From the NCBI GenBank assembly GCA_021325025.1, contig JAJPHZ010000011.1, positions 62,001 through 126,000 on the forward strand: a DNA stretch of 64,000 bases. Direction: 5' to 3'. The notes beneath the pieces were generated by a model, which ran no database searches, was not told the origin of the DNA, and was given only the letters and a program-made list of their open reading frames with translations. This DNA is from Pseudomonadota bacterium. GTDB lineage: Bacteria; Desulfobacterota; Binatia; Binatales; Binataceae. A program made the translations under genes and the position numbers. Shown here piece after piece: positions 1 through 8,611 of the stretch (its first letter is position 1; the number at the start of each line of letters is the position of its first letter).

Positions 1-128
1 CCAAGGCCATGGGCATCAGCGATGAGGAGATCGCCGAAGCGATCTTCGTGGCGATGGAGATGCGCGCGGGCGCGGCATACACCCATGGCTCGATCGCGAT
101 GGAAGCTGCCGAGAGCCATCCGCGCTAG
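1..128 (+). CDS. Carboxymuconolactone decarboxylase/AhpD-like protein, C-terminal fragment
   Basis: The gene enters from the left edge; the frame beginning at base 3 runs 41 codons to TAG at 126-128. The visible tail reads GISDEEIAEAIFVAMEM, then RAGAAYTHG. This matches the C-terminal helix of the carboxymuconolactone decarboxylase / AhpD-like fold, where 'G.s.eEI.Eai' followed by a small-residue segment is typical. Members are peroxidase-like or ring-lactone decarboxylases. The catalytic CxxC, if present, lies outside the window, so the enzyme class cannot be settled. The overlapping 22-216 reading frame is a shadow. Confidence 0.6.
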   Translation, partial: KAMGISDEEIAEAIFVAMEMRAGAAYTHGSIAMEAAESHPR

Positions 129-345
129 CCGCCGTGACCAGATTCAGTTCGTTGTTTTGTTCCCGGTCCGGGTTTTAGGCGGCTTTGGCCACAATGATCA
201 TCCGCGCGCAGCATGATTATGATTGGCGCGCCCGCGCTGAAGTTCATTGGGCAAGTGGGCCGGTTCGCACTTGCCATGCTGCCGGGCGGCGCCGGGCTTA
301 TGCTCGGCATTAAGCTCGCTTCGCCCGGCCTTGGTGTCCAACTCT
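129..345. other. Intergenic, no supported gene
   Basis: This stretch holds no gene I can support. A 44-codon open frame from ATG 213 to about 346 encodes a hydrophobic peptide (…FALAMLPGGAGLMLG…). It looks protein-like in composition, but it has no ribosome-binding site and no recognised family. It may be another decayed remnant, since a clear gene fossil follows directly. Confidence 0.3.
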
Positions 346-534
346 GAAAAGGAAGTGGCAAGAGCACTTTACCGCAATCTGCCGCAGATTGACTTCTCCG
401 TGGAAGTGCTGGAGAGGTGCCCTCAGGGTCTGACGGTGCTCCCGGTCTGCGGCGTCGAATAAAGCGACTTAGGGGAAATCCGCCGTGTTTTGGAGATCAT
501 TGAAAACAGCGCCGCCAAACCGCCGTGGTATCAC
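346..534 (+). pseudogene. Decayed C-terminus of a mannose-1-phosphate guanylyltransferase-like gene
   Basis: The frame beginning at 346 (EKEVARALYRNL…DFSVEVLERCP…LTVLPVCGVE) continues after a TAA at 460-462 as SDLGEIRRVLEII. This aligns with the C-terminal end of the intact nucleotidyltransferase at 10232-11158 (VRALYTRL…DFSAQILARHP…LAVLPVHGVAWSDLGEPQRVMETL). The TAA sits exactly where the intact protein has Trp. Only about 60 residues remain and no N-terminal nucleotide-binding half is visible, so this is a remnant. The sequence similarity is seen directly; the loss of function is inferred. Confidence 0.65.
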
Positions 535-694
535 CGGGATTCGCCCGAACCAGCCGGCCCGCCGCCGATCATCGGTCAAACCTCTCCATGCAAGGAGGAC
601 TGCCACGAAGAGCTTTCGGTTCGCAGGCAGGTCGGCAATGACCATCAGCACACTCACTAACCCCGCATGTTGAGCGCAAAACAAAGGAGGCACC

Positions 695-1132
695 ATGCGC
701 GTCCGCGATATAATGAGGAAGGAACCCCCGTTCTGCGTGCCGTTCGATACCGCTCAGGCGGCCGCGTCGATTATGAAACATTACGACGTCCACTTCATAC
801 CGATCATCGAAAACGAGCCGACGCACATGCTGGTCGGTGTGGTCACGGACCGTGACCTCTGCCTGCGAGTGGTCGCCGAGGGCAAGAGCCCCGGCGAAGT
901 GCAACTTGCGGAGTGCATGACCACCAGCCCGGTGGTGTGCGGTCCGGGCGACGACATCGAACAGGCAATTCAGCGGATGTCCTCCGCGCGGCTGCATCAA
1001 CTGCCGGTGGTGGATGGAAACGGTGCGATGCAGGGCGTGATTTCCCTCAATGAGGCATTGCAAAACGTTCGTCTCAGCAAACTCCGCGGACGCCCAAAGG
1101 ACTCCGACTCCGCACAGCAGCGCTCGGCCTGA
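695..1132 (+). CDS. CBS-domain pair protein
   Basis: This 145-residue soluble protein is made almost entirely of two CBS motifs. The first is around residues 1-60 (VRDIMRKEPPFCVP … GVVTDRDLCLRVVA), the second around 72-128 (ECMTTSPVVCGPGDD … LHQLPVVDGNGAMQGVISL). The paired motifs form a Bateman module that usually binds adenosine nucleotides and senses energy state or acts as a regulatory partner. A strong AAAGGAGG site lies just before the ATG. It stands alone upstream of the complex I operon; a link to respiration is only suggested by position. Confidence 0.9.
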   Translation: MRVRDIMRKEPPFCVPFDTAQAAASIMKHYDVHFIPIIENEPTHMLVGVVTDRDLCLRVVAEGKSPGEVQLAECMTTSPVVCGPGDDIEQAIQRMSSARLHQLPVVDGNGAMQGVISLNEALQNVRLSKLRGRPKDSDSAQQRSA

Positions 1133-1241
1133 ACAGCAAACGGGGACCGCGGATCGATACTTCGGCGAACTGGTCGGCGCCCGAACCACGGCCGGACGGA
1201 AACCAGCGCGCCTGCATCTTGCGCCACAGAGGTAGGACAAC

Positions 1242-1835
1242 ATGAAGAAGGATGGGACCGGAGCACAGCCTGCCAGGCGGTCGGCCTACCTGCTAAGCGG
1301 GCGTACCGATGGGCCCGGTGTTGCCGCCGAGGCCGAAGCCTTTCCCCACAGCTTCGTGGCGACACGGCTTCAGGATGCGATCCAGTGGGCCCGGAAGTAC
1401 TCATTCTTCCCCTATCCGTTCGTCACCGCCTGTTGCGGGATGGAGTACTTCTCCGTAGCCGGCCCGCGCTACGACATCGACCGCTTCGGCGCGGCGCTGC
1501 CACGTTTCACGCCGCGGCAGGCCGACCTGCTGTTCGTGGTCGGAACTATCACGCATCGCCTGGCTCCGGTTTTGCGCCGCGTCTACGAGCAGATGACGGA
1601 ACCGAAATGGGTGGTGTCCTTCGGCGCATGCACCAGTTCGGGCGGGCCATACGACAATTATGCCGTGCTGCAGGGTATCGATCGCGTCGTGCCGGTTGAT
1701 CTCTACATTCCCGGATGCCCGCCCCGGCCCGAAGCCGTGCTCGATGGATTGTTGAAACTCCAGTACCGCGTCCAGCATGAGCGGCCGGGCAAGCCATGGC
1801 CGGCGCTTCACGGCAGCGGGCGCAAATTGGATTGA
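1242..1835 (+). CDS. nuoB: NADH-quinone oxidoreductase subunit B-like
   Basis: This 197-residue protein is the complex I subunit that carries cluster N2, the last iron-sulfur centre before quinone. The four ligand cysteines are visible: adjacent Cys64-Cys65 in TACCGMEYF, Cys130 in GACTSSGGP, and Cys159 in [10 protein letters not shown]. The N-terminal ~35 residues are a poorly conserved extension. It opens an operon nuoB-G-I-C-D-EF with spacings of a few bases, so the peripheral arm is made from one transcript. The CCGME and PGCPPRPE signatures make the family assignment firm. Confidence 0.95.
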   Translation: MKKDGTGAQPARRSAYLLSGRTDGPGVAAEAEAFPHSFVATRLQDAIQWARKYSFFPYPFVTACCGMEYFSVAGPRYDIDRFGAALPRFTPRQADLLFVVGTITHRLAPVLRRVYEQMTEPKWVVSFGACTSSGGPYDNYAVLQGIDRVVPVDLYIPGCPPRPEAVLDGLLKLQYRVQHERPGKPWPALHGSGRKLD

Positions 1836-1836
1836 G

Positions 1837-3453
1837 ATGGGAGAAGACGTCCGGATCATCGTTGACGGCCGCGCCATAGCGGCGCCCCAAGGCGCCACGC
1901 TGCTGCAGGCGATGCTCGACGCGGGCCTGGATATCCCGCACTACTGCTACCATCCCAAGCTTTCCATCGACGGCAGTTGCCGGCTGTGTTCGGTCAAAAT
2001 CGAGGGGATGCCGAAGCTGCAGATCGCCTGCAACACCACCGTCCGCGCCGGGATGGTCGTGCACACCGACGATCCCGACGTCGCCCAAACCCGCCGCGGC
2101 GTGCTCGAACTGCTGCTGCTCAACCATCCGCTGGACTGCCCGATCTGTGACAAGGCGGGGGAGTGCTGGCTGCAGAATTATTCGATGCGCTTCGGCAGCC
2201 GCGTGGCACGCACGGTCGAGCCGCGCCGCAAACACGGCAAGCGGCTGGATATCGGCGAGCGGATGCTGCTGGACCAGGAGCGATGCATCCTGTGCCGGCG
2301 CTGCGTGCGCTTTTGCCGTGAGGTCAGTGCAAGCGGCGAGCTGGTCATTTACAATCGCGGCGACCGCTCGGTGCTCGACATTGCCGACCGCCGCCTGGAC
2401 AACGCCTACTCGATGTGTACGGCGGACATCTGTCCGGTCGGCGCGCTGGAGACCAAGGACTTCCATCATCGGCTGCGGGTGTGGTTTTTCACGCAGACCG
2501 CGAGCGTCTGCCCCACCTGCGCCAACGGCTGCAACATCGCGATCGACGAGAGCCACAATCGGATCTGGCGGTTGACGCCGCGCCGCAACGACGCCGTCAA
2601 CGACACCTGGATGTGCGACGCGGGACGGCTCAATTACCGGTTTGTCGCAAGCCCCGCGCGATTGCGCCAACCGCTGGCCTTGCGCGACGCGGCCCTGGTC
2701 CCGACGTCGTGGACCGAGGCGATTGAGTGCGCCGCGGCGCATCTGCTTCGCGTGCGTGATGCGTACGGCGGGGGCACGCTCGGCGCGCTGGTCTCGCCGC
2801 ATCTGACGGTCGAGGAGAATTTCCGCTTCGGCGAACTTCTGCGCGTGCTGGGCACGAAGCAGATCGCGATGGCGGTGGCGCGCGGCCCGTCCGACAATTT
2901 TCTGATCAAGCCGGAAAAGGCCGCAAACGCACGCGGAGTGCGCGAACTGGGCCTGGTCAGCGGTGCGGATGACGGACTCGGTTCGCTGATCGACGCGGTA
3001 AAGGCGGGCCGCGTCAAGGCACTTTACGTGTGCGGCGACGACATCGTGCGCGTGCTCGAGGCGCCTCGCCTGGCGGCCCTGCTGGAGGCGCTGGAGCTGC
3101 TGATCGTGCAGACATTGGAACAGGTGCCGGCCTTCGCACGCGCCGCGGTGACGTTTCCAACCACAACTTTCGCCGAAAAGAGCGGGGTGTTCGTTAATTT
3201 CGCGGGCCGCGCACAGCGCATCATGGCGGCAATCGTACCGCCCCCGGGATGGCTCAACGACGGAGAGATCTTCACCGCGCTTCTCAACGCGGTCTCATCG
3301 CGCCAGGAACGCTTCAACCCCGAAGCGGTGTGGGCGCACATCGTTGATTCGACTGCGCAGTTCTCGCGCTTGACATTGGAGCGGCTGGGCACCCAGGGAG
3401 CGCCACTAAGTCCCGCGGGCGCGCCGGCCGCGGGCCAGGCGCCGGCGACATAG
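1837..3453 (+). CDS. nuoG: NADH-quinone oxidoreductase subunit G-like (short form)
   Basis: The start at 1837 is chosen because it lies one base after the nuoB stop; the upstream in-frame start at 1777 would overlap nuoB by 59 bases. The 538-residue product has a plant-type [2Fe-2S] domain (CYHPKLSIDGSCRLCSV), then the His/Cys3 motif (HPLDCPICDKAGECWLQ), a cysteine-rich [4Fe-4S] segment (CILCRRCVRFC), and a molybdopterin-oxidoreductase-type segment (SVCPTCANGCNIAID). The molybdopterin-like region is much shorter than in typical NuoG (often 680-900 residues), so this is a compact form. It passes electrons from the FMN module toward NuoI and NuoB. Confidence 0.92.
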   Translation: MGEDVRIIVDGRAIAAPQGATLLQAMLDAGLDIPHYCYHPKLSIDGSCRLCSVKIEGMPKLQIACNTTVRAGMVVHTDDPDVAQTRRGVLELLLLNHPLDCPICDKAGECWLQNYSMRFGSRVARTVEPRRKHGKRLDIGERMLLDQERCILCRRCVRFCREVSASGELVIYNRGDRSVLDIADRRLDNAYSMCTADICPVGALETKDFHHRLRVWFFTQTASVCPTCANGCNIAIDESHNRIWRLTPRRNDAVNDTWMCDAGRLNYRFVASPARLRQPLALRDAALVPTSWTEAIECAAAHLLRVRDAYGGGTLGALVSPHLTVEENFRFGELLRVLGTKQIAMAVARGPSDNFLIKPEKAANARGVRELGLVSGADDGLGSLIDAVKAGRVKALYVCGDDIVRVLEAPRLAALLEALELLIVQTLEQVPAFARAAVTFPTTTFAEKSGVFVNFAGRAQRIMAAIVPPPGWLNDGEIFTALLNAVSSRQERFNPEAVWAHIVDSTAQFSRLTLERLGTQGAPLSPAGAPAAGQAPAT

Positions 3454-3456
3454 GTT

Positions 3457-3993
3457 ATGGCAGCGCGTGTCAAAAAGGTTATGCGGCCACCGCCGCGCAT
3501 CGCAGACTGGCACTCGGCTGTGGCGCTGCTGATGGGTTTTTGGGTTACCTTCCGGCATCTGATGGTCAACCTGTTCGGCTTCAGCCGCGGCCGCCAGGAT
3601 TTTACCGTCTATTATCCCGAGCAGCGCTTCCTTCACGCCCCGGCGCTGCGCGGAATGCCGGTGCTGGTGCAGATGGAGGATGGCAGGGAGCGATGCGTCG
3701 CGTGCGGGCTGTGCGAATGGGCCTGTCCGACCAGTTGCATTACGATTTTTCCGGCCGAGACCGACGACCAGGTGGAGCGCTATCCCCGGGTCTTCGACAT
3801 CGACGTGTCGCGCTGCATGTTTTGCGGCCTGTGCGAGGAAGCCTGCCCCGAAGAAGCGATTGTGATGAGCCGCCAGGTGGAAATCGCCGCCTATTCGCGG
3901 GCGGGGACCTTGTGGCACAAGGATGACCTGCTGGTGCCGGTCGCGAAACTCAAGACACGGATTGATTACCTGAGGGCGAATTATGGACGCTAA
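3457..3993 (+). CDS. nuoI: NADH-quinone oxidoreductase subunit I-like ferredoxin
   Basis: This 178-residue protein has two 4Fe-4S motifs: CVACGLCEWACPTSC near residue 79 and CMFCGLCEEACPEEA near residue 119. A preceding segment with an amphipathic/hydrophobic stretch (LLMGFWVTFRHLMVNLFGF) is typical of the NuoI N-terminus, which lies on the membrane. It wires electrons between NuoG and NuoB in complex I. It follows nuoG by 3 bases. This NuoI-type N-terminus argues against a free ferredoxin. Confidence 0.92.
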   Translation: MAARVKKVMRPPPRIADWHSAVALLMGFWVTFRHLMVNLFGFSRGRQDFTVYYPEQRFLHAPALRGMPVLVQMEDGRERCVACGLCEWACPTSCITIFPAETDDQVERYPRVFDIDVSRCMFCGLCEEACPEEAIVMSRQVEIAAYSRAGTLWHKDDLLVPVAKLKTRIDYLRANYGR

Positions 3994-4648
3994 GGACGGC
4001 ACGCCGCGCGAACAGGAGAGCATGACACCGTTGATGGAAAAGGTGCTGCGCGAACTGGGCGACCTGGTAATCGAGCATCATCGCGAACGGGGCGACGATC
4101 GCATTCACGTCGCCCGCCACGACATACTCGCCGCAGCCCGCGTGCTGCGCGACTCACCGCAGCTCGGCTTCGACATGCTGCTGGACGTGACCGCCATCGA
4201 CTATTTGGGTCAGCCTGACGGCTTCCGTCAACAGCCGCGCATCTGGGATGCGAATCGCACCGTGATGCGGCAGGCGCAGCCGTCGCGCCATCGCCTGACG
4301 ATTCCCGAGCCCGGTCCGCTGCCGCGCTTCGCGGTCGTGTACCATTTGCTTTCGACCCGCTTGATTCATCGCTTGCGCATCAAGTGCCGCGTGCCCGCGG
4401 ACGATCCGGCGCTTCCCAGCGTCACCTCGGTATGGCCGGGCGCCAACTGGCTGGAGCGCGAGACTTACGATCTTTACGGCATCCGCTTCACCAATCATCC
4501 CGACCTGCGCCGTATCTATCTGTACGACGAGTTTGTTGGCCATCCGTTAAGGAAGGATTATGGCAAGCACGACGAACAGCCCGTCCAGGAATACGTTGGA
4601 CCCGGTGGAACTCTGCCCAGAAGACCGCTTCCCCTACGGCCCGAGTAG
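3983..4648 (+). CDS. nuoC: NADH-quinone oxidoreductase subunit C-like
   Basis: The product is a 30-kDa-subunit protein of complex I with the family signature WLERETYDLYGIRFTNHPDLR followed by RRIYLYDEFVGHPLRKDY. It forms part of the quinone-side connecting module with NuoD, NuoB and NuoI. The frame starts at 3983, overlapping nuoI by 11 bases. A second ATG at 4022 is preceded by AGGAGAGC and may be the true start, giving 208 residues. The C-terminal ~28 residues beyond the conserved end overlap the start of nuoD. Confidence 0.93.
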   Translation: MDAKDGTPREQESMTPLMEKVLRELGDLVIEHHRERGDDRIHVARHDILAAARVLRDSPQLGFDMLLDVTAIDYLGQPDGFRQQPRIWDANRTVMRQAQPSRHRLTIPEPGPLPRFAVVYHLLSTRLIHRLRIKCRVPADDPALPSVTSVWPGANWLERETYDLYGIRFTNHPDLRRIYLYDEFVGHPLRKDYGKHDEQPVQEYVGPGGTLPRRPLPLRPE

Positions 4649-5840
4649 GATCGGCAGCGCCGGTGAGGTGCCGACGCCGCCGATGCGCCTTCAGTTCGGA
4701 CCATCGCATCCGGCCACGCACGGCACGGTGCGCATCGTGCTGGACATGGACGGCGAGAAAATCCTCAACGCCGATGTCCAGGTCGGCTACCTCCATCGCG
4801 GCTTCGAGAAGGAATGCGAGACCGGCTACTACTATCAGAACATCCCTTACACGGACCGGCTCAACTACAGCTCGCCGATCCTGTGCAACATCGCCTACTG
4901 CATGGCGGTGGAGAAACTGGCCGGCATCGAAGTTCCCCAGCGATGCAAGTACGTGCGGGTGATTGCCGGGGAACTCTCCCGCATCGCGGATCATCTGCTG
5001 TGCATCGGGGCGTCGTGCCTGGAACTGGCGGCGATGACGCCCTTTTTGTATCTGCTCGAAGCGCGCGAACTGGTGTGGGACTTGCTCGATGCATTGTGCG
5101 GCTCGCGAGTGACCACCAACTACATTCGCATCGGCGGAGTCGCGGCCGACCTTCCGCAGCACTTCGCGGCGTTTTGCCGCACCAAGCTCGACGGCGTCAT
5201 GAAGCTGCTCGACGACGCCGACAAGCTGCTCACCGCCAATCCCATCTTCCGCCAACGGATGGAGGGCACCGGTTCGTTGCCGGCCGGGGAGCTTATCGCT
5301 TACGGCGTCACCGGTCCGCTGCTGCGCGCCGCAGGTGTGCCGCTGGACCTGCGCCGCGTGCAACCCTACCTGGTGTACGATCGGCTCGATTTCGACGTGC
5401 CGGTAGGTGAGCATGGCGACAATCTCGATCGTTACCTGGTGCGGATGGAAGAGATCCGGCAGAGCCGGTCGATGGCGCTGCAGTGTCTGGACCAGATCGA
5501 GCCGGGGCCGGTTGACGCGGACGATCCGAGGTTTCGATGGCCGGGCAAAAACCGCGTCTTCAACCGCATGGAGGAGCTGATTGATCAGTTCAAGCTGGTG
5601 GTCGAGGACAGCGGCCTGATGCCGGCGGGCGAGGCCTATTTCGCCATCGAGGGCGGCAACGGCGAGCTTGGCTTCTACCTGGTCAGCGACGGTACGGGCA
5701 AGCCATACAAATGCCGCTGCCGCGCGCCCAGCTTTTCCAATATGCAGCCGCTGGCGCGTATGATTGTCGGGCGCCAGCTCGCCGACATCATTCCCACCTT
5801 CGACATGATCAACATGATCGGCGGCGAATGTGATCGGTGA
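4560..5840 (+). CDS. nuoD: NADH-quinone oxidoreductase subunit D-like
   Basis: This is the 49-kDa-subunit protein, 426 residues, which forms the quinone-binding cavity with NuoB. Hallmarks are LQFGPSHPATHGTVRIVLDMDGE, VGYLHRGFEKECE, YTDRLNYSSP and the C-terminal DIIPTFDMINMIGGECDR. The nickel-binding CxxC pairs of [NiFe] hydrogenase large subunits are absent, so it is complex I rather than hydrogenase. The 4560 start overlaps nuoC by 89 bases and has AAGGA upstream. An internal ATG at 4683, right before the conserved FGPSHPATHG, is an alternative. Confidence 0.94.
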   Translation: MASTTNSPSRNTLDPVELCPEDRFPYGPSRIGSAGEVPTPPMRLQFGPSHPATHGTVRIVLDMDGEKILNADVQVGYLHRGFEKECETGYYYQNIPYTDRLNYSSPILCNIAYCMAVEKLAGIEVPQRCKYVRVIAGELSRIADHLLCIGASCLELAAMTPFLYLLEARELVWDLLDALCGSRVTTNYIRIGGVAADLPQHFAAFCRTKLDGVMKLLDDADKLLTANPIFRQRMEGTGSLPAGELIAYGVTGPLLRAAGVPLDLRRVQPYLVYDRLDFDVPVGEHGDNLDRYLVRMEEIRQSRSMALQCLDQIEPGPVDADDPRFRWPGKNRVFNRMEELIDQFKLVVEDSGLMPAGEAYFAIEGGNGELGFYLVSDGTGKPYKCRCRAPSFSNMQPLARMIVGRQLADIIPTFDMINMIGGECDR

Positions 5841-5846
5841 GATGCG

Positions 5847-7637
5847 ATGGAACTCTCCCGCGCCACCCTCGAACGGATCGAGCAGGAGCGCTCCCGTTAC
5901 CCCAATCCGCGCGGTGCGCTGATCGAGGCGCTGCATCTGGCCAGGGCCGAAACCGGCACGCTGACGATGGAGGTTGCGGCGCAAATCGCCGCCCGCTTCG
6001 ACATGCGGCCCGGCGAGGTGGCGGAGGTCGCATCGTTTTATTCGCTGCTCACCCTGCCGCCGGCGCGCGCCGTCTTGCAGGTCTGCACCGGGCTGCCCTG
6101 CTGTCTGCGCGGCGCGCGTAGTATCGTGGAGGAACTGGAAGGGCGGCTTGGTATCCGCGCCGGCACTGCCACACCCGACGGCCGCTTCGCAATCGCCGAG
6201 GTGGAATGTCTGGGTTCCTGCGCCACCGCGCCGGTTATGCAGGTCAACTTGAATTCGTACCTGGAAAACACAACCGCGCAGTTCGCCGCTTCGCTGTGCG
6301 ATTCCCCGGAGGCGGCGTTGGCGGCGCGCCGGCCCGCGCCGATCATCTCGTGCGTGCCGCAAGGTATCGACGCCTACTTGCTGCCGCCCAGCGGCGAACG
6401 ATTTACCACCCTTGAGGCTTACCGGCGCCACGGCGGCTACCAGGCGATCCTCGGCGCGGCGCAGATGAGTCCCGCGGAGTTGCGCAAGCTGGTCGAGGAA
6501 TCGGGTCTCAGAGGCCGCGGCGGCGCGGGGTTTGTCACCGGGCGCAAATGGGCCTTCATGCCGCCAAAAGATGGCGGACCGCGATACCTTGCCGTCAATG
6601 CGGACGAAAGCGAGCCCGGGACATTCAAGGACCGCCAGATTCTGGAGCGCAATCCGCATCTGCTGTTGGAAGGCATCCTGATTGCGGGCCATGGAATCGA
6701 AGCCGACGCGGCTTACATTTACGTTCGCGGCGAGTACGTCGATGCGTTCGCAAGCCTGCGCGGTGCGATTGCCGAGGCGTATGGCGCAGGCATCTGCGGT
6801 CCACGGGCGCTGGGACTCGAGCGCCGCTTCGACGTGTACGTTCAGCGCGGCGCGGGTGCCTACATCTGTGGCGAAGAGACCGGGATGCTCGAATCGATGG
6901 AGGGCAAGAAGGGACAGCCGCGCAAACGTCCGCCATTTCCCGCGCTGCACGGCCTGTGGGGCCGTCCGACCACGGTCAACAACGTCGAGACGCTCTCGCA
7001 TTTGCCGGCGATCGTCGTGCGCGGCGCGGGCTGGTTTCGTCAGCAAGGAGCGCCCAACAGCGCGGGCCATACCTTATTTGGCGTAAGCGGGCAGGTGCGG
7101 CGCCCGGGCGTGTATGAACTGCCGTTGGGGATCGGCCTGCGCGAACTGATCTACCAGCACGCGGGCGGGCCGATGGAGGGGCGTGCGGTCAAGGCGGTCA
7201 TCCCCGGCGGCGTCTCGATGCCGGTTCTGCGCGCCGATCAAATCGAGGTGGCGATGGCGCACGACGCGCTGGCGGGCGCCGGCACGATGCTGGGCACCGG
7301 GGGCGTCATCGTCATGGACGACCGCACCTGTATGGTGCGCGCGGCGCTGGTGGTGGCGCGCTTTTTCGAACACGAATCGTGCGGCCAGTGCACTCAATGC
7401 CGCGAAGGAACGGGCTGGATCACCAAAATACTGCGCCGCCTGGAAGCCGGGCAGGGCACCATCGCTGATCTCGATACCATCAAGGACTGCTGCTCTTACA
7501 TGGACGGCAAATGCATCTGCGCGCTGGCCGATGGCGCGGCGTGGTCGGCGCGGGCGTTTCTGACCCAGTTCCGCGATGAATTCGAGCAGCACATCAGCTG
7601 GCGCCGCTGTCCGCTAGACGGGAGCTTTCGCGCATGA
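5847..7637 (+). CDS. Fused NuoE-NuoF NADH dehydrogenase module of complex I
   Basis: One 596-residue chain joins two subunits that are normally separate. Residues ~1-150 are NuoE: [2Fe-2S] ligands Cys80 and Cys85 (CTGLPCC), Cys121 and Cys125 (ECLGSC). Residues ~165-596 are NuoF: the FMN/NADH site GLRGRGGAGFVTGRKW (~210-225), NADESEPGTFKDR, ICGEETGMLESMEGKKGQ, and the 4Fe-4S motif SCGQCTQCREGTGW (Cys512, 515, 518) with a further ligand in GKCICALADG. It oxidises NADH and feeds NuoG. The frame is uninterrupted through the junction. A 4-base overlap couples it to the next gene. Confidence 0.93.
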   Translation: MELSRATLERIEQERSRYPNPRGALIEALHLARAETGTLTMEVAAQIAARFDMRPGEVAEVASFYSLLTLPPARAVLQVCTGLPCCLRGARSIVEELEGRLGIRAGTATPDGRFAIAEVECLGSCATAPVMQVNLNSYLENTTAQFAASLCDSPEAALAARRPAPIISCVPQGIDAYLLPPSGERFTTLEAYRRHGGYQAILGAAQMSPAELRKLVEESGLRGRGGAGFVTGRKWAFMPPKDGGPRYLAVNADESEPGTFKDRQILERNPHLLLEGILIAGHGIEADAAYIYVRGEYVDAFASLRGAIAEAYGAGICGPRALGLERRFDVYVQRGAGAYICGEETGMLESMEGKKGQPRKRPPFPALHGLWGRPTTVNNVETLSHLPAIVVRGAGWFRQQGAPNSAGHTLFGVSGQVRRPGVYELPLGIGLRELIYQHAGGPMEGRAVKAVIPGGVSMPVLRADQIEVAMAHDALAGAGTMLGTGGVIVMDDRTCMVRAALVVARFFEHESCGQCTQCREGTGWITKILRRLEAGQGTIADLDTIKDCCSYMDGKCICALADGAAWSARAFLTQFRDEFEQHISWRRCPLDGSFRA

Positions 7638-8137
7638 CGGCGGATAAAGGTAGCGGCGGCGCTGCACCTTCGACCGCGGCAGGATCGGACCGCCCGACCC
7701 GCAACCTGGTGGTCTGGTTGCTCAGTACACCCGATCGCACTGAGGGCAGCGTCAATGATCCGCGCGAACGGTACGAACACGGTATCCGCTTCAATGAGAA
7801 ATGGCTGTACGATGAGCCGCCGGACGATCCGGCCGGGGCGGCGGCGCGAATCGTTTACTGGCACCGGTATGACTTCGCGGGCAGCGTGGTGCAAATCGGC
7901 GGCGGCGGTCCTTGGCGCATCGACCATGAACTGGAGAAGGCGCTGCAAAGCAACCGTCCGCAGGCGCATTGTATCGATCGCCGCTCGCCGCAGGAGTTGG
8001 AGCCGGGGCTGCGCGAGCCCGGTGGCCGCGCCTTTCGCGTGTGCCGCCGCAACCCGCCGGTTACAGCGTCGAATCAGTATCGGCCGGTATCCGAATTCGA
8101 GGGCGAACCGGACCTCGGAGGCCACGTCCAAAGCTGA
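7634..8137 (+). CDS. Uncharacterised protein coupled to nuoEF
   Basis: This 167-residue protein belongs to no family I recognise. Its ATG overlaps the nuoEF stop codon (ATGA), so the two are translationally coupled and it belongs to the complex I operon. It has no signal peptide or membrane segment. Visible features are a Trp/Tyr-rich centre (NEKWLYDEPPDD, VYWHRYDFAGSVVQIGGGG) and a low-complexity, Arg/Pro-rich C-terminus. It could be an assembly factor or an accessory subunit of the short complex I; that is inference from position only. Confidence 0.7.
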   Translation: MTADKGSGGAAPSTAAGSDRPTRNLVVWLLSTPDRTEGSVNDPRERYEHGIRFNEKWLYDEPPDDPAGAAARIVYWHRYDFAGSVVQIGGGGPWRIDHELEKALQSNRPQAHCIDRRSPQELEPGLREPGGRAFRVCRRNPPVTASNQYRPVSEFEGEPDLGGHVQS

Positions 8138-8253
8138 CTGTCGTGGTCCGGCGCGGCGCCGCTTGGCGCTTGCGTAGCGCGACGGATGGTGACAAAAAAG
8201 TCTTATAGCTATCGACTTGGTCTGAACAAACCATAAACCCGGGAGGAGAACCG

Positions 8254-8607
8254 ATGAAGGCGATAACGGCTTTGTGCGCGGCTGCACTGCTGACAGTTGG
8301 GATGGCGGGCGGCGTGTTGGCGGCGCAGACCTCGGTGACCGGTCATCTGCGCGACAGCTTCTGCTATGTCGGCATGGGTGCCCATGGCGCCAGCCATCAG
8401 AAGTGCGCGATTGGATGCGCCAAGGCGGGTATCCCGGTGGTGCTGGTGGACGACAAGACCGACAATTACTACGTGCTGCTGCCTCCCAAAAACGCCCAGC
8501 CGCTGCCTTCTTCAATCATCAACAAGATGGAAGATGAGGTAACCGTAACTGGGCAGGAGTACAACAAGGGTGGCGTGAGATTTCTGACCGTCGAATCGGT
8601 GAAGTAA
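8254..8607 (+). CDS. Small exported cysteine-containing protein
   Basis: A strong GGGAGGAGAACCG precedes this ATG. Residues 1-24 form a signal peptide ending LAAQ. The 93-residue mature part begins TSVTGHLRDSFCY and continues MGAHGASHQKCAIGCAKAGIPVVLVDDKTDNYYVL, ending EVTVTGQEYNKGGVRFLTVESVK. This layout (G-x-DSxC, HxxCxxxC, 'VLVDDK', then a beta-rich 'VTVTG' end) recurs in small periplasmic proteins I know only as hypothetical; the end resembles an OB-fold strand set. The spaced Cys and His residues could bind a metal or form disulfides. It lies 4 bases before a DUF2231 gene, likely co-transcribed. Confidence 0.8.
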   Translation: MKAITALCAAALLTVGMAGGVLAAQTSVTGHLRDSFCYVGMGAHGASHQKCAIGCAKAGIPVVLVDDKTDNYYVLLPPKNAQPLPSSIINKMEDEVTVTGQEYNKGGVRFLTVESVK

Positions 8608-8611
8608 AGCC

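Noticed and set aside
460-462. TAA at Trp position in the guanylyltransferase fragment as possible recoding
   Set aside because: TAA is not recoded in such bacteria, and the N-terminal two thirds of the gene are missing; it is decay.
4560-5840. NuoD-like gene as a [NiFe] hydrogenase large subunit
   Set aside because: No N- or C-terminal CxxC nickel ligands are present; it ends with the NuoD-type FDMINMIGGECDR.
4488-7070. 860-codon minus-strand open frame opposite nuoD/nuoEF
   Set aside because: The complementary strand encodes clear complex I subunits; the minus product is Arg/His/Gln-rich with no domain. It is a GC-bias shadow.
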